Assembly (NCBI GenBank): GCA_010909165.1
Contig: VJWM01000019.1
Location: 1,240,001-1,304,000, forward strand
Source of the DNA: Anthoceros angustus
Taxonomy: Eukaryota > Streptophyta > Anthocerotopsida > Anthocerotales > Anthocerotaceae
DNA length: 64,000 bases
Reading direction: 5' to 3'
The translations under genes and the position numbers were made by a program. Positions 24,246 through 34,890 of the stretch are shown here, piece by piece. Every line of letters begins with the position of its first letter. Positions within the stretch are counted from its first letter, which is position 1. Under the pieces are notes generated by a model, which did no database searches, was not told where the DNA came from, and worked only from the letters and a program-made list of their open reading frames with translations.

Positions 24246-27200
24246 ATGATCATCGCTGTGAGTGAATACCCACAGCTCCAGCAACAGCCTAGGTGGCTCA
24301 GGCAATGCCTTTGGAGGCATGGCCTGAGCAGGCTAACATGCTGCTGCGTCACTGGCAGGCCTCAGCAGAATGAGTCTTTCTGGACGGCGCTGATATCGCA
24401 GAAGACCAGGTGCGGGAAAGGTGCTGAGGCTCTCAGCTTGTATGAGCTGATGCAGAAGGAAGGAGTGGAACTAGGGCCACACACATTCATAGCTCTCCTG
24501 AAGGCATGCAGCAGGGAGGATCTGAAAAGCGTGAAGCAAATTCATGCAGACCTGGTCAGACGTGGCTTGGACGCAGATCTATATGTGGGCACCATGCTAG
24601 TGAATGCTTACAAAAAATGTGGCAGCCTGGAGAATGCCAAGCGGGTGTTTGAGGAAATGCCTGACCGGGATGTGGTTTCGTGGACTGCCATGATCTCGGG
24701 GTATGCCCAGATGGGGAAGGGTGAAGAGGCTTTGAAGTTGTACGCACGAATGCTGCAGGAAGGAGTGGTCCCCGATGCCCAAGGGTATGTTGGTGCGCTG
24801 AAGGCTTGCAGTGTGGTTGCGGAATCAGGGGAGAGAGGTGTCACGGATACAGTGCCGGGGAAGAAACAGTGCCTGGAGACTGTCAGAGCCATCCACAGGG
24901 ACATTCGGAAGGGGAAGCTGCAGGGGAATGTTTTTGTGGGGAACATGCTAGTCGAGGCATACGCAAAATGTGCGAGCTTGGAAGATGCAAGGCAGGTGTT
25001 TGAGACAATGCGTCACCGTGATGTGGTTTCGTGGAATTGCATGATCCTGGGGTACTCCCGCATGGATAAGGGTGAAGAGGCGCTGCTACTGTACAGACGG
25101 ATGCAACGAGAAGGCGTGGTACCTGATGATCGATCACATATCGGTGCTCTAAAAGCTTGCATTGCCATGGCAGGGATGGCTGACAGAACTGCTGAAGATG
25201 GAGAACGTGTGAAACAACAAAGCCTGGAAACAGTGAGAGCTATCCACAAAGACGTGGGCAAGAAACAGGCTGAGCGTAACGTGTTTCTGGGGAACACGCT
25301 ACTGGATGCGTATGCAAAATGTGGGAGCCTGGAGGATGCTAGGCAGGTGTTTGACAGAATGCCTCACCGTGATGTAGTCTCCTGGAACTCGATGATGTCA
25401 GGGTACAGCGAGATGCACAAGGGTGAAGAAGCTCTGCTATTGTACACACGGCTGCAACGGGCAGGCGTGGCACCAGACCAACGCACATACGCTGCAGCAC
25501 TCAAGGCTTGCATTGCCATCGCCGAGTTGATGGAGAGAAATGGCAGTGATGCAGCAGCTGTGAGAAAGCGATGCCTGCAAACTCTCAGAGCTATCCATGC
25601 AGCTGCTGCGAAGGGAACCTCCGGGCTCGACATCCGCTTAGGAACCATGCTAGTGGACGCGTATGCAAAATGCGGGAGCTTGGAGGATGCCAAGCAGGTG
25701 TTTGACAAGCTCCCTCGCCAGGATGTGGTTTCCTGGACGACCATGATCTTGGGCTACTCCCAGATGGGTAAGGGCGAAGAGGCTCTGCAAATGTACAAAC
25801 TGATGCGACAGAAAGGAGTGGTTCCCGACACCCGTGCGTATGTCGGGGCTCTCAAGGCTTGCAGCACTCTTGCAGACTCCGGGGACTCCAGGAACGGCAG
25901 CAACAGCCAACCACTCAGGAAACAAACCACCCTGGCCACTGTGGAAGCCATCCACGCAGACCTTGCAACGACAGCCACTGACCTGGACGTATTCGTCGCA
26001 ACAATGCTGGTGGACGCATATGCGAAATGCGGAAGTCTCGATCACGCCAGGCATGTGTTCGACAGAATGCCTCACCGTGATGTGGCCTCCTGGAACGCAA
26101 TGATCCTTGCTTACAGCCAGGCGGCCGCAGCTGAAGAGGCCCTCAACTATACACCATCATGCAGCAGCAAGGCGTGGCACCAAACGACCGAACGTACGTC
26201 GCCGTCCTCAACGCCTGCAGCAGCCTGGCAGCACTGGACAAGGGGAGGCACATCCATACCCGGATCATCAAATCCGGCCTGGAATCCTCTCCCTTCATAG
26301 CAGCCAGTCTGATCGAAATGTACTCCAAGTGCTCCAGCATGGCGGACGCCCGACAGGTCTTCGACTCCATGCCCGTCAGGGACATCGTGCCATGGAACTC
26401 CCTCATCCTCGGACACGCCTGCCAAGGAGACAGCCAACTCGTCTTCCACCTCTTCCACCAGATGCAGCAGGACGGCATCCAGCCAGACGAAGTCACATTC
26501 ATCGGCCTCCTCCTCGTCTGCAGCCACGCGGGTCTGGTGGCCGCAGGCCAGCACCACTTCCACGCCATGACCAGAGACTTCCACATCACCCCCAACATCC
26601 AACACTACAACTGCCTGGTGGACCTCCTCGCCCGAGCCGGCGAACTCCGCAAGGCCATGGAGATTCTCCACACCATGCCCTTCCTCCCGACCCTCCGGCT
26701 GGAAATCCGTCCTCGCCGCCTGCCAGAAATGGGGATCCGTCGAGCTCGGGAGGCAGGCATTCGAATCCCTAATCCGCCTGGACCAGCACGACGCTGCGGC
26801 GTACATCCTCATGTCCAACATCTACGCCGCCAACGCCATGCGGGAGCTTGGAGGATGCCAACAGGTGTTTGACAAGCTCCCTCGCCAGGATGTGGTTTCC
26901 TGGACGACCATGATCTTGGGCTACTCCCAGATGGGTAAGGGCGAAGAGGCTCTGCAAATGTACAAACTGATGCGACAGAAAGGAGTGGTTCCCGACACCC
27001 GTGCGTATGTCGGGGCTCTCAAGGCTTGCAGCACTCTTGCAGACTCCGGGGACTCCAGGAACGGCAGCAACAGCCAACCACTCAGGAAACAAACCACCCT
27101 GGCCACTGTGGAAGCCATCCACGCAGACCTTGCAACGACAGCCACTGACCTGGACGTATTCGTCGCAACAATGCTGGTGGACGCATATGCGAAATGCGGA

Positions 27201-28265
27201 AGTCTCGATCACGCCAGGCATGTGTTCGACAGAATGCCTCACCGTGATGTGGCCTCCTGGAACGCAATGATCCTTGCTTACAGCCAGGCGGCCGCAGCTG
27301 AAGAGGCCCTCCAACTATACACCATCATGCAGCAGCAAGGCGTGGCACCAAACGACCGAACGTACGTCGCCGTCCTCAACGCCTGCAGCAGCCTGGCAGC
27401 ACTGGACAAGGGGAGGCACATCCATACCCGGATCATCAAATCCGGCCTGGAATCCTCTCCCTTCATAGCAGCCAGTCTGATCGAAATGTACTCCAAGTGC
27501 TCCAGCATGGCGGACGCCCGACAGGTCTTCGACTCCATGCCCGTCAGGGACATCGTGCCATGGAACTCCCTCATCCTCGGACACGCCTGCCAAGGAGACA
27601 GCCAACTCGTCTTCCACCTCTTCCACCAGATGCAGCAGGACGGCATCCAGCCAGACGAAGTCACATTCATCGGCCTCCTCCTCGTCTGCAGCCACGCGGG
27701 TCTGGTGGCCGCAGGCCAGCACCACTTCCACGCCATGACCAGAGACTTCCACATCACCCCCAACATCCAACACTACAACTGCCTGGTGGACCTCCTCGCC
27801 CGAGCCGGCGAACTCCGCAAGGCCATGGAGATTCTCCACACCATGCCCTTCCCTCCCGACCCCTCCGGCTGGAAATCCGTCCTCGCCGCCTGCCAGAAAT
27901 GGGGATCCGTCGAGCTCGGGAGGCAGGCATTCGAATCCCTAATCCGCCTGGACCAGCACGACGCTGCGGCGTACATCCTCATGTCCAACATCTACGCCGC
28001 CAACGCCATGCCGGAGCAGGCCGCGGGCATCCAGGCAAGGAGACGGAAATCTGGAGCACGGAAGGATCCGGGAAGGAGCTGCTGGATGGACGACAGCGGG
28101 CAGGCGCATGCATTCGTAGCCGGGGCCGGGATGGCTTGCAGACGAGAAAGGAGTCGTGAATCGCACCCGGTCCGGGGCGCGAGAGGCCAGGGAGCGAACG
28201 CTCCTCCGATTCACGATCCGACTCGTCAAGAAGCTGTTGGTGCAATGATGCCTCGGTGGGGCTGA
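24246..28265 (+). CDS. PLS/E-type PPR protein, disrupted by internal tandem duplication
   Basis: Paralogue of the adjacent minus-strand PPR gene, with the same module style: LKACS, IHADLVRRG, LVNAYKKCGSLENAK, MPDRDVVSWTAMISG, and inserts such as ERGVTDTVPGKKQCLET in the L repeats. The first frame runs 24246-26300 (684 codons) and then goes out of phase after a missing C near 26143. A second frame, 26811-28265, repeats the last part of the first and continues correctly through PNIQHYNCLVDLLARAGEL, SGWKSVLAACQKWGSVELG (E domain) and SCWMDDSGQAHAFVAG (E+). It then enters an unrelated tail to a stop at 28263. Position 25671 onward is duplicated at about 26838 onward, with a junction at the shared word gggagc. 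Without the extra copy the gene would read as one PLS-E protein lacking DYW. The break may be real or an assembly artefact. Confidence 0.8.
25671..28010 (+). repeat. Near-identical tandem duplication, 1.17-kb unit, within PPR gene
   Basis: Copy 1 is about 25671-26837 and copy 2 about 26838-28010. The offset is 1167 at the left and 1170 at the right, because copy 1 lacks three single C residues: gccctcaact versus gccctccaact, ttcctcc versus ttccctcc, and gaccctcc versus gacccctcc. Copy 2 lacks one G near its left edge (gccaacagg versus gccaagcagg). I noticed no substitutions in the stretches I compared. Confidence 0.92.
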
Positions 28266-28424
28266 CAAGGACCGGTCAGGCCTGCTCGCGTCCCCTCCCT
28301 GCCTCCGTCGCGAGACACTGCGCCGGGTGGCGCGCGAGCAAGAAGCGCCATAGCTGGCTGTGCCAGGCTTCACGCTCCGCTCAGAGCGTTCATCGCTTTC
28401 ACGCTCCGAGGAGCTTTCACGGCG

Positions 28425-29495
28425 ATGGCGATGGCGTCGAGCTCGGCGGCCTTGGCGCGGCTGCAGGCGGACGTTGGGAAGGCGTTGAGGAGCGGGGAGC
28501 AATGGCCGGGTGGAGGCGGGGCGCCGCGGAGCGTGAAGGTGCGGGGCCGGGGCTGGGGCGGCTCTGGAGCTGGAGCCCGAGTGCAGGCGCAGATGCGGGC
28601 CCGGCGGTCGGGTGCGAGCTCGGGGCGGACGAGTTTCGGGAGCCGCGGGCTCACAGGGGACAGGTCTCCGCTTTCAGTAGCGCCGGCGGTGCCGTCCGAG
28701 CAGCAGGAGCAGGCGGCGCAGGGAGCGGAGTCCGGTGCGGAGGGCCAGAGCGCGGCGGCGTACAGGGTGTCGTTCGCGTTAGGGCCGGGGCCGGTGGCAA
28801 ACAGGAGCGGGGAGGAGGGCCTGGGGAGGAGAAGGAGCGGGAGGTGGGAGGAGGGGGAGGATTTGGAGGCGGCGGTGGCGGTGACGGGGAAGGAGGAGGA
28901 GGCGGCGGCGGCGGCGGCGAGGAGGAGGAGGGGGCGAGGAGGAGGAAGAGAAGGAGCGCGGGATGTCTGTCTCGCAGAGGCTCACCCTGGCGTACGCGGG
29001 GGTGGTGGGAGGTGAGCTGCTTTTGCTGGTCTCTGATGTGGTGCCGTGGTTGGATTTGCGGCCGGGCTGATGGGAGGCTTGCTGGTGCAGCTGGTGGCTT
29101 GATGGGGTATCTCAAGAGCGGGAGCACCAAGTCCCTGGTGTCGGGGCTGGCTTCCGCCGGGGTTTTGTTGTATGTGTATACGCAGCTGCCGGTGAACCCG
29201 GTCTTCGCATCGTCGATTGGGCTTGGTGAGTGGGGGCTTTGCGCGATCGCGTGTTTGTGTGTCCTCCGTGTTGCTGTTAGCGGTGCTGATGTTGTATTTG
29301 GACGGTTCGGAATTCTGAGCGGTTTTGGTCCTGGATTTGGCAGGAGTGTCAGTTGCTCTTCTCACTGTAATGGGGACCCGGTTTCGGAGTTCTGGGAAGG
29401 TCATGCCTGCTGGAGTGGTCGCTCTGCTTTCTTTCATAATGTCCGGCGGGTATGTGCACGGGATCATCCGGAGTGCACATTCAGCTTCCGCCTGA
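28425..29495 (+). CDS. FAX1: Plastid fatty-acid export protein (FAX1-like, Tmem14 family), reading frame interrupted
   Basis: FAX1 is an inner-envelope protein that moves fatty acids out of plastids. Exon 1 starts MAMASSSAALARLQADVG, a plausible transit peptide. The conserved core is MSVSQRLTLAYAGVVG (28963), then after a 79-nt intron AGGLMGYLKSGSTKSLVSGL and LLYVYTQLPVNPVFASSIGL. After a second intron (29226-29343) come GVSVALLTVMGTRF, KVMPAGVVALLSFIMSGGY and the end SAHSASA, TGA 29493. Four hydrophobic segments fit the Tmem14 fold. The Gly/Glu-rich linker typical of FAX1 (GGGGGFGGGGGGDGEGG) is read in a second phase and the core in a third. The core phase has a stop at 28882. Two missing bases in the G-rich tract would restore a single frame. 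Alternatively a short 111-aa Tmem14 protein starts at 28963. Confidence 0.82.
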
Positions 29496-29696
29496 GTTGA
29501 GCGGCCATGGAGTTGATTCAGAACTGATCCAGGATGCCCTCTGTACTCATCCTACATTCTGCATTATGCGCTGCTTCAGCTGAAAATAGTCTTCAGGGTT
29601 TTTGCAGGGTGAGTAATCTGAGAATTGTAATTGCAGGGCTTTCGCCCTTAATATCAGGTATATATTTGTAAGCAGATGCAACAATTTTGTACAACT
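29496..29696. other. 3' flank of FAX1-like gene
   Basis: Probably 3' UTR. No further feature was seen before the hairpin. Confidence 0.4.
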
Positions 29697-29784
29697 TAGA
29701 GCATGGCAGTTCTGTTGGCTTTTTGACGTTCTTTGAGCAATGGCCGGGTTTAAATCAAAAAGCTAAGAGAACTGCCATGCTCTA
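29697..29784 (+). repeat. Long hairpin, 30-nt arms, candidate microRNA precursor or MITE remnant
   Basis: The left arm 29697-29726 begins tagagcatggcagttct and the right arm 29755-29784 ends agaactgccatgctcta. The arms are complementary over 30 nt with two mismatches, separated by a 28-nt loop. The outer 17 bp are perfect. Size and near-perfect pairing fit a plant pre-miRNA foldback. I do not recognise a known miRNA in it. Confidence 0.9.
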
Positions 29785-30342
29785 CGCAAACAAAACGAAT
29801 TGTCCCGCGCTGCCTCCGGCTCATGCACAGAAAACAGAAAATGGAATGCTTTGCCCAGCTTGAAGATTGTTCAGTTTCAGAAGGAAATGCAAACAAACTT
29901 CAAAACCAAGGTCGCTAAATGCGTCTACCAGTCAAAAAAGGGGAACCGATCAGTCGTGCAAATTGTTAAACGGTTACAAGAACCGTCATATCCTGCAGTA
30001 ACATAGTTTCCCACAAGCCTCTGCAAATTCGAGTGTGCGACACAAGATTTGTGTGGCACCTCACATCATACGGATTTACTGTTTTCTTGTTTGCCAGAAA
30101 AGCAACCAACGAATTTCAGCAGCAAAGGCAGCCCTAGCCCTAGCCTCCAAGCAAACAAACTGGAAAGCTAGTCTCCAACAATCTTTCCAGCAGCTAGCAA
30201 AGGAGTTGCAAGTTTTTCATAGCAAAGAACAGAACGGACAATAAGGAACAACACAGCCGATAGATTCCCAAAGGAGTGGTGGTGTTCAAAAAACACCATG
30301 AAATCGACAGAAGCCGAGGAATCAATCGCAGCCCCACTCCGC
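29785..30342. other. Convergent intergenic region before histone H4
   Basis: This lies between the plus-strand FAX1-like gene and the minus-strand H4 gene and presumably includes the H4 3' UTR. No gene was seen. Confidence 0.5.
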
Positions 30343-30982
<640 letters not shown>

Positions 30983-32230
30983 ACTCGCCGCGGGCTACAC
31001 ACCCATATGCTTCGCGTAACATACATACCTATATAAATGTATATGCTGTATTGAATATACATATCTACAGAGATATACAGGATAGATATATAATAAAACA
31101 ATACAAACAATTCTGTTTTGAGAGGTAAAATTGTATTTTATTTTTTTCATAATTATTTACATGCCTTAATAGCTCCAAAACAAGGGAATGTGACATGGCC
31201 TATCACAGCAGCAATTTGTCGCAATGGGCTTTCACAGGAAAAATAATTTTTTTAAATAATAAATTGATATTCTCATATTACAAATGGTCTAGTTTTTTTT
31301 CTTTTTGATTTTTAGTGCTGCTTGAAGAAAAGCACGAAAAACATATGGTACTCTTCGCATGAGTTCTTCTAAGAAATCCCAATGAAGCACCCCTAGGATG
31401 TACCTTCTCTCCAAGATCATGGAATGCTAAACATCTCAAAATGAAGCGTTTCTCGTCCTATCTTGCTAGTGAGGCATTGATGACATATTCTCACGGTTTT
31501 TTTCGTCTCGCTACATTGTTCCATCTAGATTTTCAAGAACATCAATTATTGGCGACGATTATTGGCGACGAGGTTGTATGTCAACATTGATGTAACACTG
31601 CATGTTGTATTCCTTCCTTGCCTTATCTTTAAAATAGATTCATATATTCTTTATTACTACACTTCTTTAATTTATACATATTGATTATATATTAATAATA
31701 TTGATTTTAAAGAAAATTAATAATTATTAATTATTATAACTAATATAGTATGGTTTATTGTTCCAAAAAATCTAATGCATGAAGTGAAATTTACTCATGG
31801 CCATAGGAATCCAAATAAAACATCAAATGTATACTACATCAAAACTTATCAGACAAATGCTTTATATAATAAGTATAAAGCATCAAATGTACATTAGATC
31901 AAAACTGACCACAAAGAAGATTTATAGAAAAATCACCTATGGTTATAAAAATATATCGTCTCAAATATCATTCAGATGGAAATCCTAGGGTAAAGTGGAA
32001 GGAATTGGCTTAGCCATAAGATCTAAAATAGAAGAACCACTAGTAGTAGATTAATACCATCATTTGGTAGTTAAAGTTTTAGCGAATTAGAAGACTTTAT
32101 ACATATTTCAAACCATACACCGAAATCCCACATTGGGATTTTTGATCTGGAGTAATCCTATATAGCACTAACATCTAAGCAACCCATAGGGCACTAACAA
32201 CTAGTAGCCTCGTGCACACTATGTAGACGT
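30983..32230. other. AT-rich intergenic DNA
   Basis: Strongly AT-rich with TA-rich runs (about 31045-31100 and 31620-31760). A degenerate direct repeat of about 60 bp built on catcaaatgta lies near 31815-31905. No gene was seen. Confidence 0.6.
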
Positions 32231-32234
32231 AGAT

Positions 32235-32380
32235 GAGGGCACGATGTTTTTAGCAGGTAGCCTCGTATGGCCATGAACCTGGGATGGGTGGCACCCCATC
32301 CAAGAGGGCATGATGTTTTTAATAGATGGCCTTGTAGGGTCATAAGCCGGGATGGGTGACAATCCAATGGGTATTGATCC
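32235..32380. repeat. Two-copy tandem repeat, 79-bp spacing
   Basis: gagggcacgatgttttta at 32235 and gagggcatgatgttttta at 32314 are each followed by related text ending gggatgggtg. The copies diverge by substitutions, so this is an older duplication than the 25-28 kb one. Confidence 0.8.
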
Positions 32381-32845
32381 ATTAGAAGGAAAAGGGGAGA
32401 CTTTATGTAGAAAGATAAGACATGGAAAAAACACCATTACTGATCCATTAGAAAGACGCACGCTGAACCATGGAGTTCCAATGAACTCATGTCTTGATGC
32501 CACATGACACTCCTTGAAGGAGGACTTAAGATCGTTTTTAACTCTAAATATTATAATATATATACTTAAATCCCATGAAAAGGAAATGCAAGAGTTGAAG
32601 CCGGCCTATATGTCTAGTCCTCTTATTAGACAAGAATTTGACTTCATACTTTTCTCTCGTCTTTGGAGAAAATTGCTTTCGGCTATTTCAATTGTTGCAA
32701 TAGCAGACCTAGAGACAGTAGTGTGAGCTCCAAGGTTCCAGTCGTGTGTATGTTCGTGCCATGGTGTGAGTGGAAACCTATTCATTGTATGTCTACGCCG
32801 TATCTTGAAGGTAGTTGTGCTTGAGGCGCCTTGTCTACATTCAGA
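32380..32845. other. Intergenic DNA without recognised features
   Basis: Mixed composition with a 70-codon frame at 32514-32726 that shows no motif. I see nothing supported here. Confidence 0.4.
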
Positions 32846-32846
32846 G

Positions 32847-33260
32847 CCCGGCTTAGCCTATCGTTGGTTTCTTGTTCCATGTACGCTTTCTAGCATGTGA
32901 CTTGAGCTAGATACTGAACCCGGCTTAGCCTATCGTTGGTTTCTTGTTCCATGTACGCTTTCTAGCATGTGACTTGAGCTAGATACTGAACAATTAACGC
33001 CTTGTGATGTGAATGTATTCTTGCTTTGTGTATGCCCCAGTAGTCGTGAGACTTGAGCTAGACACTGAACAACTAACATGATGTGAACCTATTCTTGCTT
33101 TGTGTATGCCCTAGTTCCCGCTCGCCATCATTTGCCCAGTCCTGGTTCACCGTTCCATGTACACCGTTCCATGTACACTTTCTAGCCGTGTAACTTGAGC
33201 TAGAGACTGAATAACTAATGCATTGTGATGTGAATGTACTCTTGCTTTGTGTATGCCCTA
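32847..33260. repeat. Tandem repeat array, 72-bp unit plus degenerate copies
   Basis: The unit beginning cccggcttagcctatcg and ending gagctagatactgaa occurs twice in perfect or near-perfect form (32847, 32919). Degenerate copies follow, marked by acttgagctaga, tagtatgtg-like words and cttgctttgtgtatgccc near 33030, 33095 and 33240. Confidence 0.85.
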
Positions 33261-33334
33261 GTTCCCCGCCATCATCTCGCGCCTAATGTGTACAACGACA
33301 ATCGCATAGCCATACTGCGGTGTGGATCGAGGTT

Positions 33335-33535
33335 GCCTCGAGCAGCTATACATGGTGTGAGGTTGCCTCGAGCAGCCTATACATGGGTAGGGTGTGAGGT
33401 TGCCTAGGGCACATGGGTAGGGTGTGAGGTTGCCTGGCGGCCCTATACATGGGTAGGGTGACCGGTGAACTTGCGACCCTTTGCACTCAAGGTGGCCCCT
33501 CTTGGAGCCGACATGGGTAGGGTGACCCGGTGAAC
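33335..33535. repeat. Short repeats of acatgggtagggtg and gtgaggttgcct
   Basis: gtgtgaggttgcct occurs at least four times and acatgggtagggtg at least four times in 200 bp, in varying order. The array lies just upstream of the LTR-like segment. Confidence 0.8.
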
Positions 33536-33575
33536 TTGCAACACTTGCCCCGCACTGTCACCCAAGAAGAAACCA

Positions 33576-34145
33576 AGCAAACTTGGCTACTTATAATAGC
33601 CAAGTTTGCTACAGTTGCTAGTTGCATTCTTTTTAGAAAGCATGATTTTTTTATGATCAGCTTCTTCTATGGCAATACGAGCAGGATGCAAGGATGGCTG
33701 TAAGTTTAACTTGTCACCAATGTTCCTAGGCCTATACATGTCTCTACTTGTGGTATTTTCAATTGAGTTTACAATGTCATGAGCATGGTTTCGCGGCTCT
33801 GGATAATGCTCTCTGATTAATAGCCGCCTAGTTAAGGCGACCCTGCGGGATATATAAGGGCGAGAGCAAGGGCTTTGAGTAATCGTCATCATTATCATCA
33901 TTCAGTTCATGATGCGCTACAAGCCTTGCGTTGAGAGCTGTGGAGAGCCTAGCTAGTGAACTCGTCGTTGTTAGCTAGTGAACTCGTCGTTGAGTCAAGG
34001 GTAGTGGCTAGTTGTGCGTAGATAGTCAGACTCAAGTGTGTATTCCATCAATAAAGAGCAGCACCTCGAGGAGGTGACATAAAGAGCAGCACCTCGAGGA
34101 GGTGGCATAAAGAGCCAGCACCTCGAGGAGGTGGCGTGCAAGTCG
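33576..34145 (+). mobile_element. Probable LTR fragment of a retrotransposon
   Basis: The segment has an LTR-like promoter layout. A TATA box tatataag lies at 33850-33857, followed by a TCATCATTATCATCATT-type leader and a polyadenylation word aataaa at 34050-34055. After that comes a three-fold repeat of agcagcacctcgaggaggtg (34055-34135). A 13-bp inverted repeat (agcaaacttggct / agccaagtttgct, 33576-33610) sits at its left. I see no primer-binding site, internal protease, reverse transcriptase or integrase frame nearby, so this would be a solo or truncated LTR. Ends are not defined. Confidence 0.4.
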
Positions 34146-34299
34146 TCAGTTGACAGCGAGCTACTTGGAGCCTAGTGCTGCGGGCCTGCGAGTCATCCGT
34201 TGACGGCAAGCTACTTGGAGCCTAGTGCTGCATTGTGAGGTTGAGAGCACGGCGAGTTGTTCAAGTCTCTGTGTGGAATGAATTGGCGAGGTACTAGAC

Positions 34300-34890
34300 T
34301 GCTGGGAAGCCAACACTTGCCACTTCCTTATCGGCTGCGTAGTGAGAGACCTAGGAAGCCAGCACTTACAGCTTCCTTGCCACTTCCTTACTGGCTGCGT
34401 AGTGAGGGACCTGGGAAGCCAGCACTTGCAGCTTCCTTGCCACTACCTTAGAGACCTGGGAAGCCAGCACTTACAGCTTCCTTGTCACTTCCTTACTGGC
34501 TGCGTAGTGAGGGACCTGGTAAGCTAGCACTTGCAGCTTCCTTGCCACTACCTTGCCGCGTGGTGAGGGACCTGGTAGCACTTGCGACTTCCTTGCCACT
34601 ACCTTAGAGACTGGAAGCCAAGACTTACATGCCTTCCTTGTCACTTCCTTACTGGCTGCGTAGTGAGGGACCTGGTAAGCTAGCACTTGCAGCTTCCTTG
34701 CCACTACCTTACCGGCTGCGTAGTGAGGGGCCTGGGAAGCCGGCTGCGTAGGGAGGGGCCTGGGAAGCCAACACTTGCCTACGTAGGGGGGGGCCTGGGA
34801 AGCCAACACTTGCCTACGTAGTGAGGGGCCTGGGCAGCCGGCTGCGTAGGGAGGGGCCTGGGAAGCCAACACTTGCCGCTTCCTTACCAG
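34300..34890. repeat. Complex repeat field of gggaagccagcactt / cttccttgccact words
   Basis: Words such as gacctgggaagccagcact, tgcagcttccttgccact and ggctgcgtagtgaggg recur about every 50-110 bp with variable order and length. Some frames stay open, but the sequence is not protein-like. Confidence 0.85.

Noticed and set aside
28651-29130. Pro/Ser-rich minus-strand frame opposite FAX1
   Set aside because: It is the complement of the Gly-rich FAX1 exon, with low-complexity composition and no independent evidence.
32300-32370. 5S rRNA-like word ggatgggtgac, as found in Cassandra-type elements
   Set aside because: The match is about 11 nt only, with no other 5S internal promoter boxes in order.
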